From: Branchinecta lynchi | Lineage: Eukaryota; Arthropoda; Branchiopoda; Anostraca; Branchinectidae | Length of the DNA: 64,000 nt | Direction: 5' to 3' | NCBI GenBank assembly: GCA_023053575.1 | Contig: JAKZAP010000077.1 | Location: 62,001 to 126,000 of the forward strand | Shown here: one piece after another, positions 52,746 through 64,000 of the stretch | How the letters are laid out: each line of letters opens with the position of its first letter | Position numbering within the stretch: the first letter of the stretch is position 1 | Translations under genes and position numbers: made by a program | The notes under the pieces: generated by a model | What the model was told of the DNA's origin: nothing | Database searches by the model: none | Seen by the model: only the letters and a program-made list of their open reading frames with translations

Positions 52746-53099
52746 TATCTTATTAAAGTAAATCATCTTCAAATATCAATAAAATGAAAAAAATAATCTG
52801 AGATTTAATTTTTGACACGGACGCTGTTTTTGATGCACGATTGACAGGAAAGGTTTTTTTCTGCATTTTGGCCAATTTCGGTTTTTATGGCACTTGCCCT
52901 TCCGCAAAGTGCCATATAGCGATCGTAATTCCTGTCCGTCAGTCGGTCTGTCGGTCCCGGTTTTGCTAGTTCGGGCACTTCCAGATAAGCATAAGGACGA
53001 TGAAACTTGGCAGGCATAATCAAGGACCGGACCAGATCAACTTACAATTAATCATTTCCCCAATCCGACTTTCCTCGGATTCGGGAGTACGGAAACTAT

Positions 53100-53209
53100 A
53101 AAGCAAAAGCGGAGCGAAACGTAGCAACAAGAGCGCTGCCCAAATGTGGGACCGAACCACGAACCTCTGAGTTGTACAGCGACCGCTCTAACACCTGAGC
53201 CAAGACTCC
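53100..53209 (-). repeat. tRNA-derived SINE relic in P element
   Basis: On the - strand: TTGGCTCAGGTGTTAGAGC (A box), CGCTGTACAACTCAGAG in anticodon-arm position, GTGGTTCGGTCCCAC (B box, T arm), then a non-tRNA tail TTGCTACGTTTCGCTCCGC. The acceptor stem does not pair at the 3' side, so it is not a working tRNA gene. Confidence 0.55.
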
Positions 53210-54390
53210 ATGTATGAGAGAGCGAATGCGGGATCATACAGAAAGTGGATAAACTATACAAATTACATAAGTTAGGACAATGGAAGTTGTCAGGAATATT
53301 GGATGTATTAGGCAAAGACAGTAAAAGTGGAAAAGACCGGAAACTCCCGTAAGCCCCATGAGTCACAACAACCAGCGCCGTTTAGCGGATGTTCTTTCGT
53401 TAAAAATTGCTCTGTTGACATTTTCTTCCATCGCTCTCCGCAGAATCATCATCAAAGCACGTTTTGTTGATTTTGTTTTGTTTCGTTTATGATGAGCATC
53501 CTCTCTCCATTCAGATTTCCTCTTTAATTGGAATAAAAAACTAGTAGGAAAATAATAAATAGCTCTTTTATGGAAAAAAAAAATGTTGAATTCACGACTT
53601 CGAATCAGTTAATGTTGGCAGACATTGCCTACTCACGCCCTCTTGCTTTGATTATATTATTCATCTACCGCTCGAAATTGGACAAAGTCCAAACGCTAGG
53701 TAGCGTTCCGATCGATTTTCAGAGACCTGATATTAGCAAAGTCACCGGTCTTTCCCACTATTATTGTCTTTGGTATTAGGGAGCGAATGTGGGAGTATAT
53801 ATTGTTAAAAGATTGAATCGGGGACCCGACCTGATTAACCTGGACATAGTCAAGAAACATAAATAATAGTTCGGGCACTTCCACGCAAGCAATGACGATG
53901 AAACTTCGCAGGCATATCAGGGACCCGACCAGACTAAGTTGGAAACAGTCACTTGCCCGATCCGACCATCGTGGGGGAGGGGGAGGGGGCGGAATCCGGA
54001 AAATAGGGAGATTCATAACTTTCGAACGGGTGATCGGATCTTAATGAAACTTGATATCTAGAAAGATCTCGTGTCTCAGATGTCTCATTTCAAGTCCGGA
54101 CCGGATCCGATGAATCTTGGGGGTGGGTCGAAGGAGGGAACCGGAAATCATGTGAAACTCTCAGAGTGGACCGATCGGGATGAAACTTGGTGGTAAGAAT
54201 AAGCACAAGCTCTATATACGTCACTGACAGAACTGGACCGGATTCGGACATAGTGGGGGGAGTTGGAGGGGGGTTCCGGAATTTTGACGATCCGTAGTTA
54301 ATGTACTTCCAGGTGGGCGGACAAGATCAACTTACAATTTAATCACTTCCCAATCCGACTTTCCCCGGATCCGGGAGTCCGGCAACTAAA

Positions 54391-54480
54391 AAGCAAAAGC
54401 GAAGCGAAACGTAGCAAAAAGAGCACTGCCCAAATGCTGGATCGAACCACGAACCTCTGAGTCGTGCAGCGACCGCGCTC
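54391..54480 (-). repeat. Second copy of the same SINE relic, 5' truncated
   Basis: GAGCGCGGTCGCTGCACGAC, TCAGAGGTTCGTGGTTCGAT, then TTTTGCTACGTTTCGCTTCGC. It is flanked by the same P-family text as the 53.1 kb copy (GGGAGTCCGG / CAATCCGACTTTCC). The SINE was therefore probably duplicated with the P subunit and not inserted twice. Confidence 0.5.
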
Positions 54481-56011
54481 AGATTAAATTAGAAATAATC
54501 GCTTCCCGATCCGACCATCTTGCGGGGATTGGAGGGACGGGGAATCCGGAAAAATTAGGAAAAATTTTATATTTTTAGCTTACGAACGGGTCACCAGATC
54601 TTAACGAAACTTGATATGTGGAAGGACCTCATGTCTCAGACGTTCCATTTTAAATCCAGACCGGATCCGGTGACATTGGGGAGAGTTGGAAGGGGAAACC
54701 GGAAATCTTGAAAAACGCTTAGAGTGGAGAGATCCGGATGAAACTTGGTAGAAAGAACAAGCACAAGTCCTAGATACCTGACTGACATAACCGGAACGGA
54801 CCCGCTCACTTTGGGGGAGTTGGGGGGGGGGGAGTCCTAATTTCAAGTGATCCCGCGAGTTCGATGCTTTCTGATGTGCTAGGACAATGAAAATTGGCAA
54901 GCATGTCAAGGACCCGACCAGATTAAATAGGAAATAGTGACTTCCCCGATCCGACCATCTGCGGGGGGGGGGGGGTTGGAGGGACGGGGAAGCCAAAATT
55001 GAGGTATTTTTAACTTGCGAACGGTTGATCGGATCTTGATGTTGATATTTAGGATGACCTCATGTCTCATACGTCCCACTTTAAATCTGGACCGGATCCG
55101 ATGACACTGGGGGGGGGGAGGAGCTGGTGGAGGGAACCGGAAATCTTGACAAACGCTTAGAGTGGAGGGATCGGGATGAAATTTGGTGGGAAGAAAAAGC
55201 ACAAGTCCTAGATACGTCCTTGACATAACTGGACCGGATCCGGCACTGTGGGGGAGTTGGTGGGGGGGGGGGGGGGCGGACTTCTAGTGATCCGGCGTAC
55301 TTCTTGATGTGCTAGAACGATGGAACTTTGCAGGTATTTAAGGGATCCGAACAGATTGACTTGAGAATAGTCGTTTCTTCGATCCGACCATCGTGGGTGG
55401 AGTGGATGGATGGGGAGTCCAGAATCTAGTGGCATGCATAACTTTTGAACGGGTGATCGGATTTAAATGAAACTTGTCAGTTCGAAAGAGCTATCGCCTC
55501 AGATGTTCGGTGTCAAGTCTGGATCGGGTCCGATACCTGCGGGGAAACTAAAAAAACGCTTAAAGCAAAGGGATTGCGGGGACGGAACTTAATTGGGAGA
55601 ACATGCATTAGGCCTAAATACGAAACTGACGGAGCCAGATGGTTTCGGGGCTCTGGGGGGGGGGGGTCTTAGAATTCCGGTAGTCGGGAGTTCGAATAGT
55701 TCCAGATGTACTAAGAGAACAAAACTTTGCAGGCAGCATCTTGGGGGGAGCGAGGGAAGGAAATATGGAAACTGCTGCAAATTGCGAAGAGTGGTCTGAT
55801 TCGAGTGAAACTTAATGGGTGATAAGAATCTATGAACTCGACATGTAAGACATGCGTTCGAACTGTATGCGACCATGGTTGGGGGAGTTGGGGTCGGAAA
55901 ATTTTGACATGCACAAAAACCAACCAAAACCAAGTTCGAAAGTGCCAAGCTTGTGCAGCCTAGATTAGTGATTTGGTGTTAGGGACAGATTCAGTCAAGG
56001 TAGGGGGGGGG

Positions 56012-56782
56012 CTGGGTTCCATTTTGCCGGTTAAATTGATTTTTACCATACCTGCGGTTTTAATCGGCTTTTATTAATAAAAACCGATTTTTGCCGGCTA
56101 AAACTGGCTAAAATCAAACCGCACTGATCTTTTCTACGTATCAATCTTTACTGTTGTTTGTTCATTGTTTTCCGACTATTTTTCAACCAGGGTTGATTCC
56201 CTGACTAATTAGCTCGCCTGCTCCAATCCAGAAAACCGGTTTGGGGTTGACACGAGTGAGTCATCAGGTCACGTTGCTTCCCGCGATTTATTTATACCGG
56301 GAGTTCGTACCGTATTATATTAAAGCGAGGAGGCTATTAGAAACTGCGGAGGCGAAATGTTGTACATGTTGATACGATACGCGGATAGTAAATAGGCTAC
56401 TTCAAGAATTGAGCTTGTAATTTTATGACTTTTTCTTCTTTTTTTGTTGATAGTATGTTACACGGTAGCTTTGTAGGGATTCTCAGCAGAACTCTTCAGT
56501 GCCATTTATAATGGCAGATATGACTTAGCCTACACCTATTCGGTGTTGACATTATTCTGCATCCTTCTGTCCTCTCTAGGCTAACATGAACTACAATCTT
56601 TAATACATAAAAGAAGTATGACAGTCTCAGAATAGCGGAGTGCTATCAAAACCACATAGTAGCAGTTTTGATTTTAGCCAGTTACTTTATTTTATCCATG
56701 CCACTTGATTTTAACCATACCGGCAGGAATCACGTATTAGCCAGTATTAACCTGCTGGTATTTTAGACACCCGGGAACCCTG
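56012..56782. mobile_element. Possible hAT-like insertion in P element
   Basis: CTGGGTTCCATTTTGCCGGT on the left and ACCTGCTGGTATTTTAGACACCC with GGAACCCTG on the right are partly inverted (CAGGGTTCC ends). Both flanks are G runs, so a target duplication cannot be read. Internal motifs such as TTTTAACCATACCGG and the inverse of TGCCGG recur at both ends. No transposase. Confidence 0.4.
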
Positions 56783-57239
56783 GGGGGGGGGGGGGGGGGG
56801 TACTGAAAATTTGCAGATAAGCTATACTCCGGTGTTTTTTGGGGGGGGGGTACGGAAATTTTCCAAAAATGATCAGATTTGAGTGAAACTTGATAGATGG
56901 TATAAAAGCAGATGCTTTTTAGATGATCCATTTTTGAGTTCGAACCAGATTCGACCACGGTAGGGGAAGATGGAGGGAGTACCGGAAATGGTGTATCACG
57001 TCTAGGGATCGAACGAGTGGATTTATTGGGCTGAAACTTGGAAGTAACAGTCTTGCGCATATGCTGCAGATAATACGAGATTATGCCGAAACTGCTCAGA
57101 AGTGAGTGAAACTAAATATCCTATTTCTCTTTCCGAACCGCATTTTTGGATGGAGGGTGTACTTCGAGATTTTTCGTGTACCACCTACTCGTAACAATTG
57201 CCATATGAGCTCGTAGCTCTTGTTTTATTAATAAAGGGC

Positions 57240-59480
57240 TGAAAACTTAAATATTATTTTATTAATAACCTCGTTCTACGTTTCTATTATTGAGTACTCG
57301 CCTGTATCTCGGTTAATGCTTGCTCGGTTTTCTTTATCTCAACGGCTCCTCGAATGGTTTGATGGAGTCCGGTGCACGTTGCAAGAATTTGGGCTTTTTA
57401 AAAATATACTGAATGGGATGGGTTTTCGAAAATATGTTCTGCAAGTGCAGATTTGAAAGTATAGTTATGACGGTGTCCGTTGGAGAGGGCGTGGTCAATT
57501 TGTTGCTCATGCTCTGCAAGTCGTTTTCCGAAAGTTCTCTCTGTCCTTCGTACGTAACAAGGTATTGAATAAATGCCTCTTTGGTACTGATTTGGGAGTT
57601 TAGGTAGGACAGCAAAGTATTTTGGGTTTTGTGAAAGACTTGGATGTTGTATTTTTTCCAACTTTTGGACAATTTTTCGGTTACTCCGCGGACGTACGGA
57701 AGGTAAATGCGGACATTTTTTTCTTCTGCCTCACCATTACTAGTAGAACTTACAGGATCTTTGGGGGATGAATGCAGCTTCAGTCCTCTTCTGGTGATCT
57801 GTTCAACCAGTTGAACGGGGTATTTGTTTCCAGCGTCCCGAATGTGGCAAAGTTCGTCATCTAGGAGATCTTTGTCGCAAATTTTGATGGTTCGGTCGAC
57901 TAGTGAGATAACTACTCCGCGTTTCACATATTCTGGCTGGTAAGAATTGTATGGAAGGTATCGATCATTGTGGGTGGGTTTTCTGTAGACTGAGCAGACA
58001 AGACTTCCTTCACTGTTAGCAATCAAAATATCCAGGTACGGCACCTTTTTTTCATCATTTTCAAATTCAATCATGAACTGGATAGTCGGTTGGATTGAGT
58101 TTAAAGTGTCAACGAAACTCACAATGTCTGTTTTTTGGCCTTCCCATGCTGTAAAACCATCATCAACATAACGTTTGTAGAAACTTGGAACCATCGGCGC
58201 GATGCTGAAAGCGATTCTTCAATTTTCCTCAGCGTTAATTCGGCGAGTTCCTGCGAAATGAAGCTCCCCATCGCTGCTTCTTCATGCTGCCAGTAGAATT
58301 GCCCCATGTAGATGAAACAAGTTAAAACAATCTAGTATTTGGCTTACAGTTAGGGTGCTTTTGTCTGCCAGTTCGGGATAATTCGCTAGTGCTTCTTTTA
58401 GGGCATCCAGGGTGAAATCTTTCCTGAGACTGGTGAACAAAGATATAGAATCAATGCTTGCTTTTTGCGTTTCTTAGGTGACAGGGTATTTTCAAACTCT
58501 TGGACAAAATCAATGGAACTTTTATGTAATGCGGCCCTGAATCTAGGAGTGGCCTTATTAACGAAGCTAGAAATCTGTTCAATTTCTTAGTGGGGCTCGA
58601 ACGTTTGCTACTATTGGGCGAAGGGGTCTACCTGTTTTGTGCACTTTAACTACTCCATAGAAACGCGGTGCTACCGGCCCGGTTACTTTTAACAATGTTT
58701 CTGGGATTTGGAAATAGGGAGACTTTCTAAGACGTTTCTTACCTTTTTGTCAATGGATGGGGTTAGATCACATGGTATTGGGGTGAAGACATATTTGTCT
58801 GCTAAGAGCTTTCGAATTTTCGCGTCGAACTAATTCTGGTCAAGGACCTTTGTCAGCTTTTGTGGTGATGAGAGATCCGTCTTTCCTTAGGCTCTTTAGG
58901 GCTTGTAATTCTTCTTTCGGGAGGTTCGGTTCTGGAGGGATGTTTATCTGGGACTGTAGCAAGTTGGCTGCATCTACTCTTGCTTTTTCAAAGTCATCTA
59001 CTTTTGCATCTTCGTGGAAGAGACCTGTCTCAAAACTTACTACAAATTCTTCTACTGGTGGTTCACGGGGCGCGATGTTGAATTTACATCCATGTGACAA
59101 TGCGTTAATTTGTGTTGGAGACAAAGTTTTGGAGCTGAAATTTAGTACAGAAGGTCCAGGGAGAACTTTCGGACTGTAAGTTTGGGTAAAGTGAATAATT
59201 CTAAACCTCAGAAAGAAAAGCTGGGCAAACGGAATCCGGGTCAATTGCAACGTATTTCAGAAAAAGAGGGGTATTTTACTTTACAGAGTATATGCATAAA
59301 AGGGAGAAATAACATAAAAATCCAGCGCGGTAGCAATTCCTGGGGAGATAGAATTGTTTATGGGCATAGATATAAGTTGAAAGGCAGTCGCTTAAACATA
59401 AGCACCGGAAAATTTGTTCACAGCGCATCGGAAACCTAAATCTGCAGTAGTCCAGAAAATGAAATTGTTCCTGTACTGTA
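57240..59480 (-). mobile_element. Penelope-like retroelement relic (RT and GIY-YIG)
   Basis: Read on the - strand from about 59250: FSSKTLSPTQINAL and KSLRKDGSLITTKADKG (N-terminal region), FYGVVKVHKTGRPLRPIV (about 58680-58600), AAMGSFISQELAEL, FYKRYVDDGFTAW with the catalytic YVDD (near 58170), VPYLDILI and VYRKPTHNDRYLPYN. Then in another frame come GIYSIPC and YVRRTERTFGKRLAEHE, the GIY-YIG endonuclease motif with its arginine-containing block (57661-57398). Frames break near 58840, 58500-58600, 58200 and 57500, so it is inactive. It directly follows the P left end at 57222. Confidence 0.85.
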
Positions 59481-60038
59481 GGCACAAGAAAGCTTCTAGG
59501 TTTAATATTGCCTTAAGACCTGTTTTTAGGCGGTGAGCTATCGAATGATATGTTACCCGTCCCAAAAATAAAATAAAACTAACAAACTACCCACCCTATT
59601 TATCAAGTTATAAAATCCCAAATTTTGTAACTTTGAAGGGACCCACCCCGGATTAAATCCGCAATTTTCTGGCCACCCCCCCCCCCCCCACTCAGCTAGA
59701 TGTCATTATAGCTTTTAATACCTGTGCCTCCCTGATTTGATTAAGAATATCTCGCACTGAGCATTCTCTAGGCTCATCCCTATAATTCCGGCTCAGTGCC
59801 GTATTGAATTTAAATCAATTGGGGTTCGAATCTTCGTAGTTTAATAAGAAGTAATTTTTATTTTAATTTAGATGTTAAATTACGAATTCATAGGAGATAA
59901 TTTGAGAAATTTCTTTCGTCTGGGGCCCATCACCTGGTTTCATTCGGTACTGCCTTATGCTTTAAGTCTGGCATACAAAACTGTGACCGATCCCGAGATG
60001 CAATTCTGTCATATCAATGTCCACCAACCCTTTTAATC
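59481..60038. other. No recognised feature
   Basis: AT-rich sequence with one C run near 59675; no exon, RNA or repeat that I can support. Confidence 0.4.
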
Positions 60039-60406
60039 TTAAAGGACCTGTCTGACCTATAACACTAAGCAACCTACTTCCATACTCACTCCATATACTT
60101 CCAAACCGCAGACCCGAATTTCGTACCTTACATTCTAACTCCTTTTACAAAACCACGCTGATTTCCTCACTTGCCATGATTTGCTACCTTCGATGTGTAT
60201 CACGTCACGCTGTCGACGGTTGTCTGCGAGAAGTTTTTCCATCAGAAAAAACGGTTATGTAGATTGTTTCCCTGTTTTCGCTATAAGCCAACGGCTCTCG
60301 GAAAATGTTTAAAACAGTCAAAACCGTGGGTTATTTGTTGAAGGTTCGTTTTAAATGTTTTAAAATGCTTTAAGTTGAAGAGTAACTAGTGCGAGGGGTC
60401 CTTTAA
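60039..60406. mobile_element. Short element with TTAA ends, possibly piggyBac-like MITE
   Basis: TTAA + AGGACCTG on the left, GGGGTCCT + TTAA on the right: TTAA duplicated with a 6-bp inverted end AGGACC. Interior phrases (CAACCTACTTCC, GAATTTCGTACCTTACATTC, CACTTGCCATGATTTGCTA) recur near 33170-33280, 37250-37370 and 39400-39490, so this is a multi-copy family. The inverted ends are short, so the class is only a suggestion. Confidence 0.45.
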
Positions 60407-60536
60407 GGCTACTGGACGAATCAGACGGCGATCGTAAGGTTTGTGAAGTTTTCACAAAGTATGTTCCGGAAAGTCTGTCGCAGCTCAGACGAGACTTTAG
60501 TTAACCAAGATGTAGTCAACTATATGAAAACTGGGC

Positions 60537-61493
60537 GTGGCAATTTATTCTCGAAAGAAAAAAAGATCAATTAGACCTTATAGGCTAAGAATTAAATTGG
60601 CTCAGGGTGTGGGAGTAATGAATAGGCTCAAGATTTTTTTTCCTTATGAAATTCTTCGGCTAATTTATTTTGCTCTTGTTCATTCGCATCTCACTTATTG
60701 CCTTTTAATATATCTGGCTACATTTAAAACTCATCTTAAACCATTACAGATTTTACAAAACCGTGCTTTAAAGATTTTGCGAACTTTTTTACCATCACCG
60801 TCATCACTTCCTGGGGTAAGTCAAACAGAAACCATGTATATTCTGATCAATATTTTGCCCGTTTCTGAACTATTTAACTTTGCGTCATTCCTATTTAAAA
60901 CAAAGTATGACCGTTGCCAGCTTCCATCATATTTCCATTCAAATGATTTCTTTCCTTGCCCACTAAAGCACCAGTACGATAACCGTCATAAATGGAAGAT
61001 CCGAAGTCAAAGAGTAGCTTCAGAGAGGTCTCGTTTTTCTCCATCTTATTCAGTTTTGAATTCATGGCAAATTTTATTTCCTAAAATTGATTCTACAAAA
61101 TCCCTTGAAAGTATAAGAAAACAGCTATCTCAAATTCTCATTAACAAGTTTAAGAATGGATAATTAACAGTTAGAGATTGGTTGTTTTTCATGTTTATTT
61201 ATGTGTTTTCCTCTAGTGATACTGGTTTTCAGTCACCCTTCCTTCATTTTTGTTGTTGTTTTTGTTTGGAATGATTTCGCTTCGTACTGGTGTTGTCGTG
61301 CGGTGATCTTTCTACTCGGCGTTGGGTCGATTTCGTTTTATTGATTTTCTTTTATGGAAGGGTCTGAACCATTCGATGTTTTTCTTCTCTCCGGTTCAAA
61401 CCCTGAAATACTTGTAAGTGCAGAGTATAGTATTGTTAATGTTTATGTATTATATAAAGTAAGAATAAAAAAAACCTTGAACCTATTATTATC
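60537..61493 (+). mobile_element. LINE relic: RT C-terminal region and 3' UTR
   Basis: A 208-residue frame (60537-61163) has KLAQGVGVMNRLKIFFPYEI, LTYCLLIYLATFKTHLKP and QNRALKILRTFLPSPSS, clearly the same family as 31384-32404. The 3' UTR runs to AATAAAAAAAACC at about 61466 and ends at a TA microsatellite. The palm is missing (5' truncated). Confidence 0.8.
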
Positions 61494-61517
61494 ATATATA
61501 TATATATATATATATAT
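61494..61517. repeat. TA dinucleotide microsatellite
   Basis: About 12 TA repeats (ATATATATATATATATATAT) at the end of the LINE 3' UTR, followed closely by A-rich runs at 61560-61593. Confidence 0.8.
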
Positions 61518-62857
61518 TTTTGCCCGCTTACAAAAACTGAAGAAAAGCGGAGTACAAAGGGGAAAAAAAAGAGAAAAAAAAAAAAAAAAAAGAAACAAAC
61601 ATAACTTCACACAATAACCAAACAATAAACAGAATACTACTTATAATAGATGGGTCAGTAAATTTTCTGACAGCATAAACCACAGGTAGGTATTTATTAA
61701 CACTGAAAGCCATAATGGGCCATTGCTAATATTCAGATACAAAAAAGTAACCTTCAAATTTAAATTAAATCCAGTAATAAAAATAAGATAAATAGATTTT
61801 AGCTACTTATCAGAAAAAAAATGTAAAAGTGATATTTTAACTTGTTTTGACCGAAAACATAATAAGGATTCACCGCAGAGAAGAGAACAAGCTTTCGTCG
61901 CTCCCCCTGCTGGAGAGCGACAGAGCCGCTTCTGACGACTGTATACAGGACAAAATGAAACCGAGCACAGCAGGCATTTTTTTTTAAATCGGCCTTTTTT
62001 TGGTACAACTTTCTCATATAAAGGAAACTTCTCGAGCCCCAAAATCCCTTGCCTGTCCTTCAAGCAAAAATACCTAAACCATTAAATTTTTGTGAGCAGA
62101 GCTTTTATTTTATCCCAAAGAAAAGTAAGGACCAAGGTAAGAGGCACCTATAATATCACATTACCGCCAAATTTATAAGATAAATCAAATGACACAAAAA
62201 AAAACAGAGTGAGCAGGTCAGGCAGCGAGAGGTTAAAATCACTGCGATTGAGACAAAATTAACTAGAGCGCCGCATGCAATTTTTTTCAAATTTGTTTTT
62301 TTTTGTGGCAAACCTCAACTTGATTCCATACAAATATTAGCTTTCATGTGACTAGACAGGCTAACCCCAGGCACTACATAAATGACACGTACTTCCTATC
62401 TCTATTTAGCCCTTCCGCCAAATGAAGACTGTAGCCTACTACTAAAGGCGCCGCGTACAGAATTTTTCAAAAGCATCTACTATGAGAGCTTCATTTTGGG
62501 ATTCTAAACGACCGCCGTCACCTAATGAAATAAAAAGCATCCATCCACGCATGAAAGCTATCAGACGAGTTTTATAAAAAATCTAATATTTTTTTACATC
62601 TATTCAGATTACATTTTACATTAATTTTAGTATTGGGGTAAAACAGGGAAAATCATGAGTTTATCATGAGAGCCCGAGACTGGAAAAGAAATAATGAGAT
62701 TGGAAAAAAACATGATATCTCATGTGAAATCATGAGAAGTGGAAACACTGCGCCGAAAGTGCAGAAATCAGTGGGAGACTGTCAACAGAGCAGCATTTTA
62801 ACGTAAGAGCTAACCACCAGCCCCGCTCTTAGTTTTTCCCCGAGAATTGCAGCCTAA
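61518..62857. other. AT-rich intergenic sequence with old repeat scraps
   Basis: GAGCGCCGCATGCAATTTTT (62272) and AAAGGCGCCGCGTACAGAATT (62446) belong to the CTGCGGCGC family. 62640-62762 is rich in AATCATGAG and ends GTGGAAACACTG, which resembles the hAT-type terminus at 9381. No partner end was found. No exon. Confidence 0.4.
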
Positions 62858-62970
62858 GGTGCTACATTTTTCCAGATTTTCCGAAATAGTGCTACATTTT
62901 ACCCTGACCGTGCTACGGTGCTACATAGGCAAAAATAGTGCTACAAATAGTGCTACAGGTGGAAACACTG
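62858..62970. repeat. GTGCTACA cluster just upstream of the XXYLT1-like exon
   Basis: GTGCTACA or GTGCTAC occurs about seven times (62859-62957), and the stretch ends GTGGAAACACTG. Short subterminal repeats plus such an end suggest the remnant of a hAT-type element. The position, 40-240 bases before the coding start, makes a promoter role possible but unproven. Confidence 0.5.
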
Positions 62971-63097
62971 ACCAGCCGGTGCCATTTTGCTCATGACTCT
63001 GCTCATGGGGCTGATGGGAGTGGCCAATCTTCGCGATATACGGCCAACAGGAACAGACCAGATCAAAGAGTCAAGTGCCGTGAAAAGCACAGCCAAA

Positions 63098-63634
63098 ATG
63101 AATAGATTTGCGAGAAGATGTTTTGTTGCCGTTTTGTTCACAGTTTGGGGTTTCTCCTTTGCGATGATTTTCCGACTTGGGATAAGACAGACTAGAGATG
63201 GAATCTTATACCGTCGGAGACATAGGAATTCTCCGAACTTCCAGCAACAGGTGGTGAATGTGAAAGACCCAGCAAGTGGATTTGTGATGAGCTTGGTGAA
63301 TACTAACAACGGTGCTGAATCACATGCAGATACTCGGCCAGAATCGACTGGATCAGTGCCAAATACGGTGCCGGTGCTTTCCAGTGCAGAAGTTCAAACG
63401 GTGCACCTCGGTGAAAATTTGTTACACGAGAGTGATCATCTCAATCTGGGAATTATTTTTACGAAAGTTTCGGGAAATGGAATCTTAAAGCATAAGTTCC
63501 AAACCCTGCTCCGGTCGATTATGAAAAATACAAGGTCACCCCTTCACATTCACCTATTAACAGACGAACCGAGCCTGCTGGCTGCACAGCACATAACGAA
63601 CATGTTGAAGAACCAGCATCGAGTACCAGTCAAA
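63098..63634 (+). CDS. XXYLT1: XXYLT1-like xylosyltransferase, first coding exon (partial gene)
   Basis: 179 codons to the donor CAAA|GTAAGT, phase 0. The start ATG (AAAATGA, A at -3) was chosen because it puts a short basic N-terminus (NRFARR) before a single hydrophobic helix (residues 8-25), the type II anchor expected for a Golgi/ER glycosyltransferase. An in-frame upstream ATG at 62993 is possible. After a polar stem region, LNLGIIFTKVSGNG (about 115-128), KFQTLLRSIMKNTRSPL and HLLTDEPS (about 152-159) match the start of the GT8-fold domain of xyloside xylosyltransferase 1, which adds the second xylose to O-glucose on EGF repeats such as those of Notch. The DXD catalytic part would lie in later exons outside the window. 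GXYLT-type relatives are an alternative. Confidence 0.65.
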
Positions 63635-64000
63635 GTAAGTTTGTGCAACTGCCTTGAAACTTAGCTATAGGCCTACTTACAGAAAATTACACAAGACTTC
63701 GTCAATTTTTAGCCTCTTCCCTTCCCGTAAGTCTAAACTAAGTTGTATCGGAATTCTACACAAGCGCGACGTCACAGCCATTTGATCTATTCTACCTTAG
63801 GAAACGAACAGTTCTAGTTTGTTCCGATCGGTAAATGTATATTTGAATATAATAGAGCCGAGTGGCCACCGAGGCGTCGATCGTTTACAAAACGACCTAT
63901 GGACAATCAGAATCCTATACAGTCACATTACACAAAAGCGAGGGGTTACAAACTCCCAAAATAGGGGTACAGGTTTGCCCGACAACTGAGTGTGCCCGAC
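63635..64000 (+). other. Start of XXYLT1-like intron 1
   Basis: Sequence after the donor; GGGGTACAGGTTTGCCCGACAACTG near the end. No further exon or repeat is recognised before the window closes. Confidence 0.4.

Larger units (their letters stand above)
52886..57222 (-). repeat. P-family element, long reverse copy with nested insertions
   Basis: The right-end hairpin (TATGGCACTT / AAGTGCCATA, 52886-52916) is on the low side and the left end (GAGCTCGTAGCTCTTGT) reaches 57222. Between them are more than ten subunits with GATGAAACTTG-type and G-rich phrases, the inverse of those at 757-6874. It contains two SINE relics, a hAT-like insert (56012-56782) and several G runs over 12 bases. ORFs with PPPP tracts on the - strand reflect the G runs. 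Confidence 0.75.

Noticed and set aside
53136..53209. tRNA gene on the - strand
   Set aside because: A and B boxes are present, but the acceptor ends do not pair and a truncated copy with the same flanks lies at 54.4 kb, so it is a SINE relic.
40437..62900. Kinase exons that would make the receptor a true FGFR
   Set aside because: I looked for glycine-loop, HRDLAARN-like and DFG-like motifs on the + strand and saw none. Most of this interval is identified repeats. Very short exons cannot be excluded.
62987..63097. Earlier start for the XXYLT1-like protein
   Set aside because: 62987 is TTG, and starting at the ATG at 62993 would put a second polar stretch before the anchor helix and overlap a repeat-derived region. 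The ATG at 63098 fits a type II anchor better, though 62993 is not excluded.

Overview
This is eukaryotic, animal nuclear DNA. It has intron-split genes with GT-AG boundaries and matching phases, non-LTR retrotransposon relics of CR1/L2/Jockey type, a Penelope-like element with a GIY-YIG domain, hAT transposons with 8-bp target duplications, and tRNA-derived SINEs. Nothing looks prokaryotic. An invertebrate metazoan is likely, but the species cannot be read from this sequence. Most of the window is repeats; unique coding DNA is a few percent.

Two cellular genes are supported, both on the + strand. (1) A fibroblast growth factor receptor-like gene, closest to FGFRL1, spans 23926-40436. It has six coding exons with consistent phases: signal peptide, two Ig domains, a transmembrane helix, a basic stop-transfer stretch and a short tail with no visible kinase. 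Read to the stop in the sixth exon it gives 378 residues. (2) The first coding exon of a type II membrane glycosyltransferase resembling xyloside xylosyltransferase (XXYLT1) lies at 63098-63634; the rest lies beyond the window. Weaker coding signals are an intact antisense PHD-finger ORF in FGFRL1-like intron 1 (24165-24893), an open frame at 50792-51062, and a possible retrocopy at 7231-7452.

Repeat layout. 757-6874: three head-to-tail units (about 2.3 kb full length) of a pyrimidine-rich family, here called P, each ending in a TATGGCACTTGAG hairpin. A reverse copy lies at 52886-57222, with fragments at 13.6-18.0, 15.8-16.65 and 25.4 kb. 18-21.5, 25.8, 31, 35-36.5, 44-49.4 and 51.2-52.5 kb: at least ten copies of a second family, here called G. 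It is bounded by GGGATCCC palindromes and carries 0-6 internal repeats of 136-137 bp. A third module, with a hammerhead-ribozyme-like core, lies between P and G in the same order at two loci, and next to G satellites at a third. 13972-17734 is a hAT element with a second hAT-like element (14203-16833) inside it; both keep perfect 8-bp duplications. 22.56-23.35 kb is a 143-bp tandem array upstream of the FGFRL1-like gene. 26932-30656 is an inverted-repeat-flanked element starting 21 bp past a splice donor. 36632-36839 is a nearly perfect head-to-head palindrome of tRNA-derived SINEs. LINE relics lie at 10.8-11.9, 12.4-12.8, 31.4-32.4, 33.36-34.13, 40.56-42.94 and 60.5-61.5 kb, and a Penelope relic at 57.24-59.48 kb.

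The two genes have no visible functional link; they are islands in repeat-rich DNA. The most unusual content is the modular repeat system: P, hammerhead-like and G modules recombined in a fixed order, with conserved hairpins and palindromes. Nearly identical tandem copies could partly be assembly artefacts.
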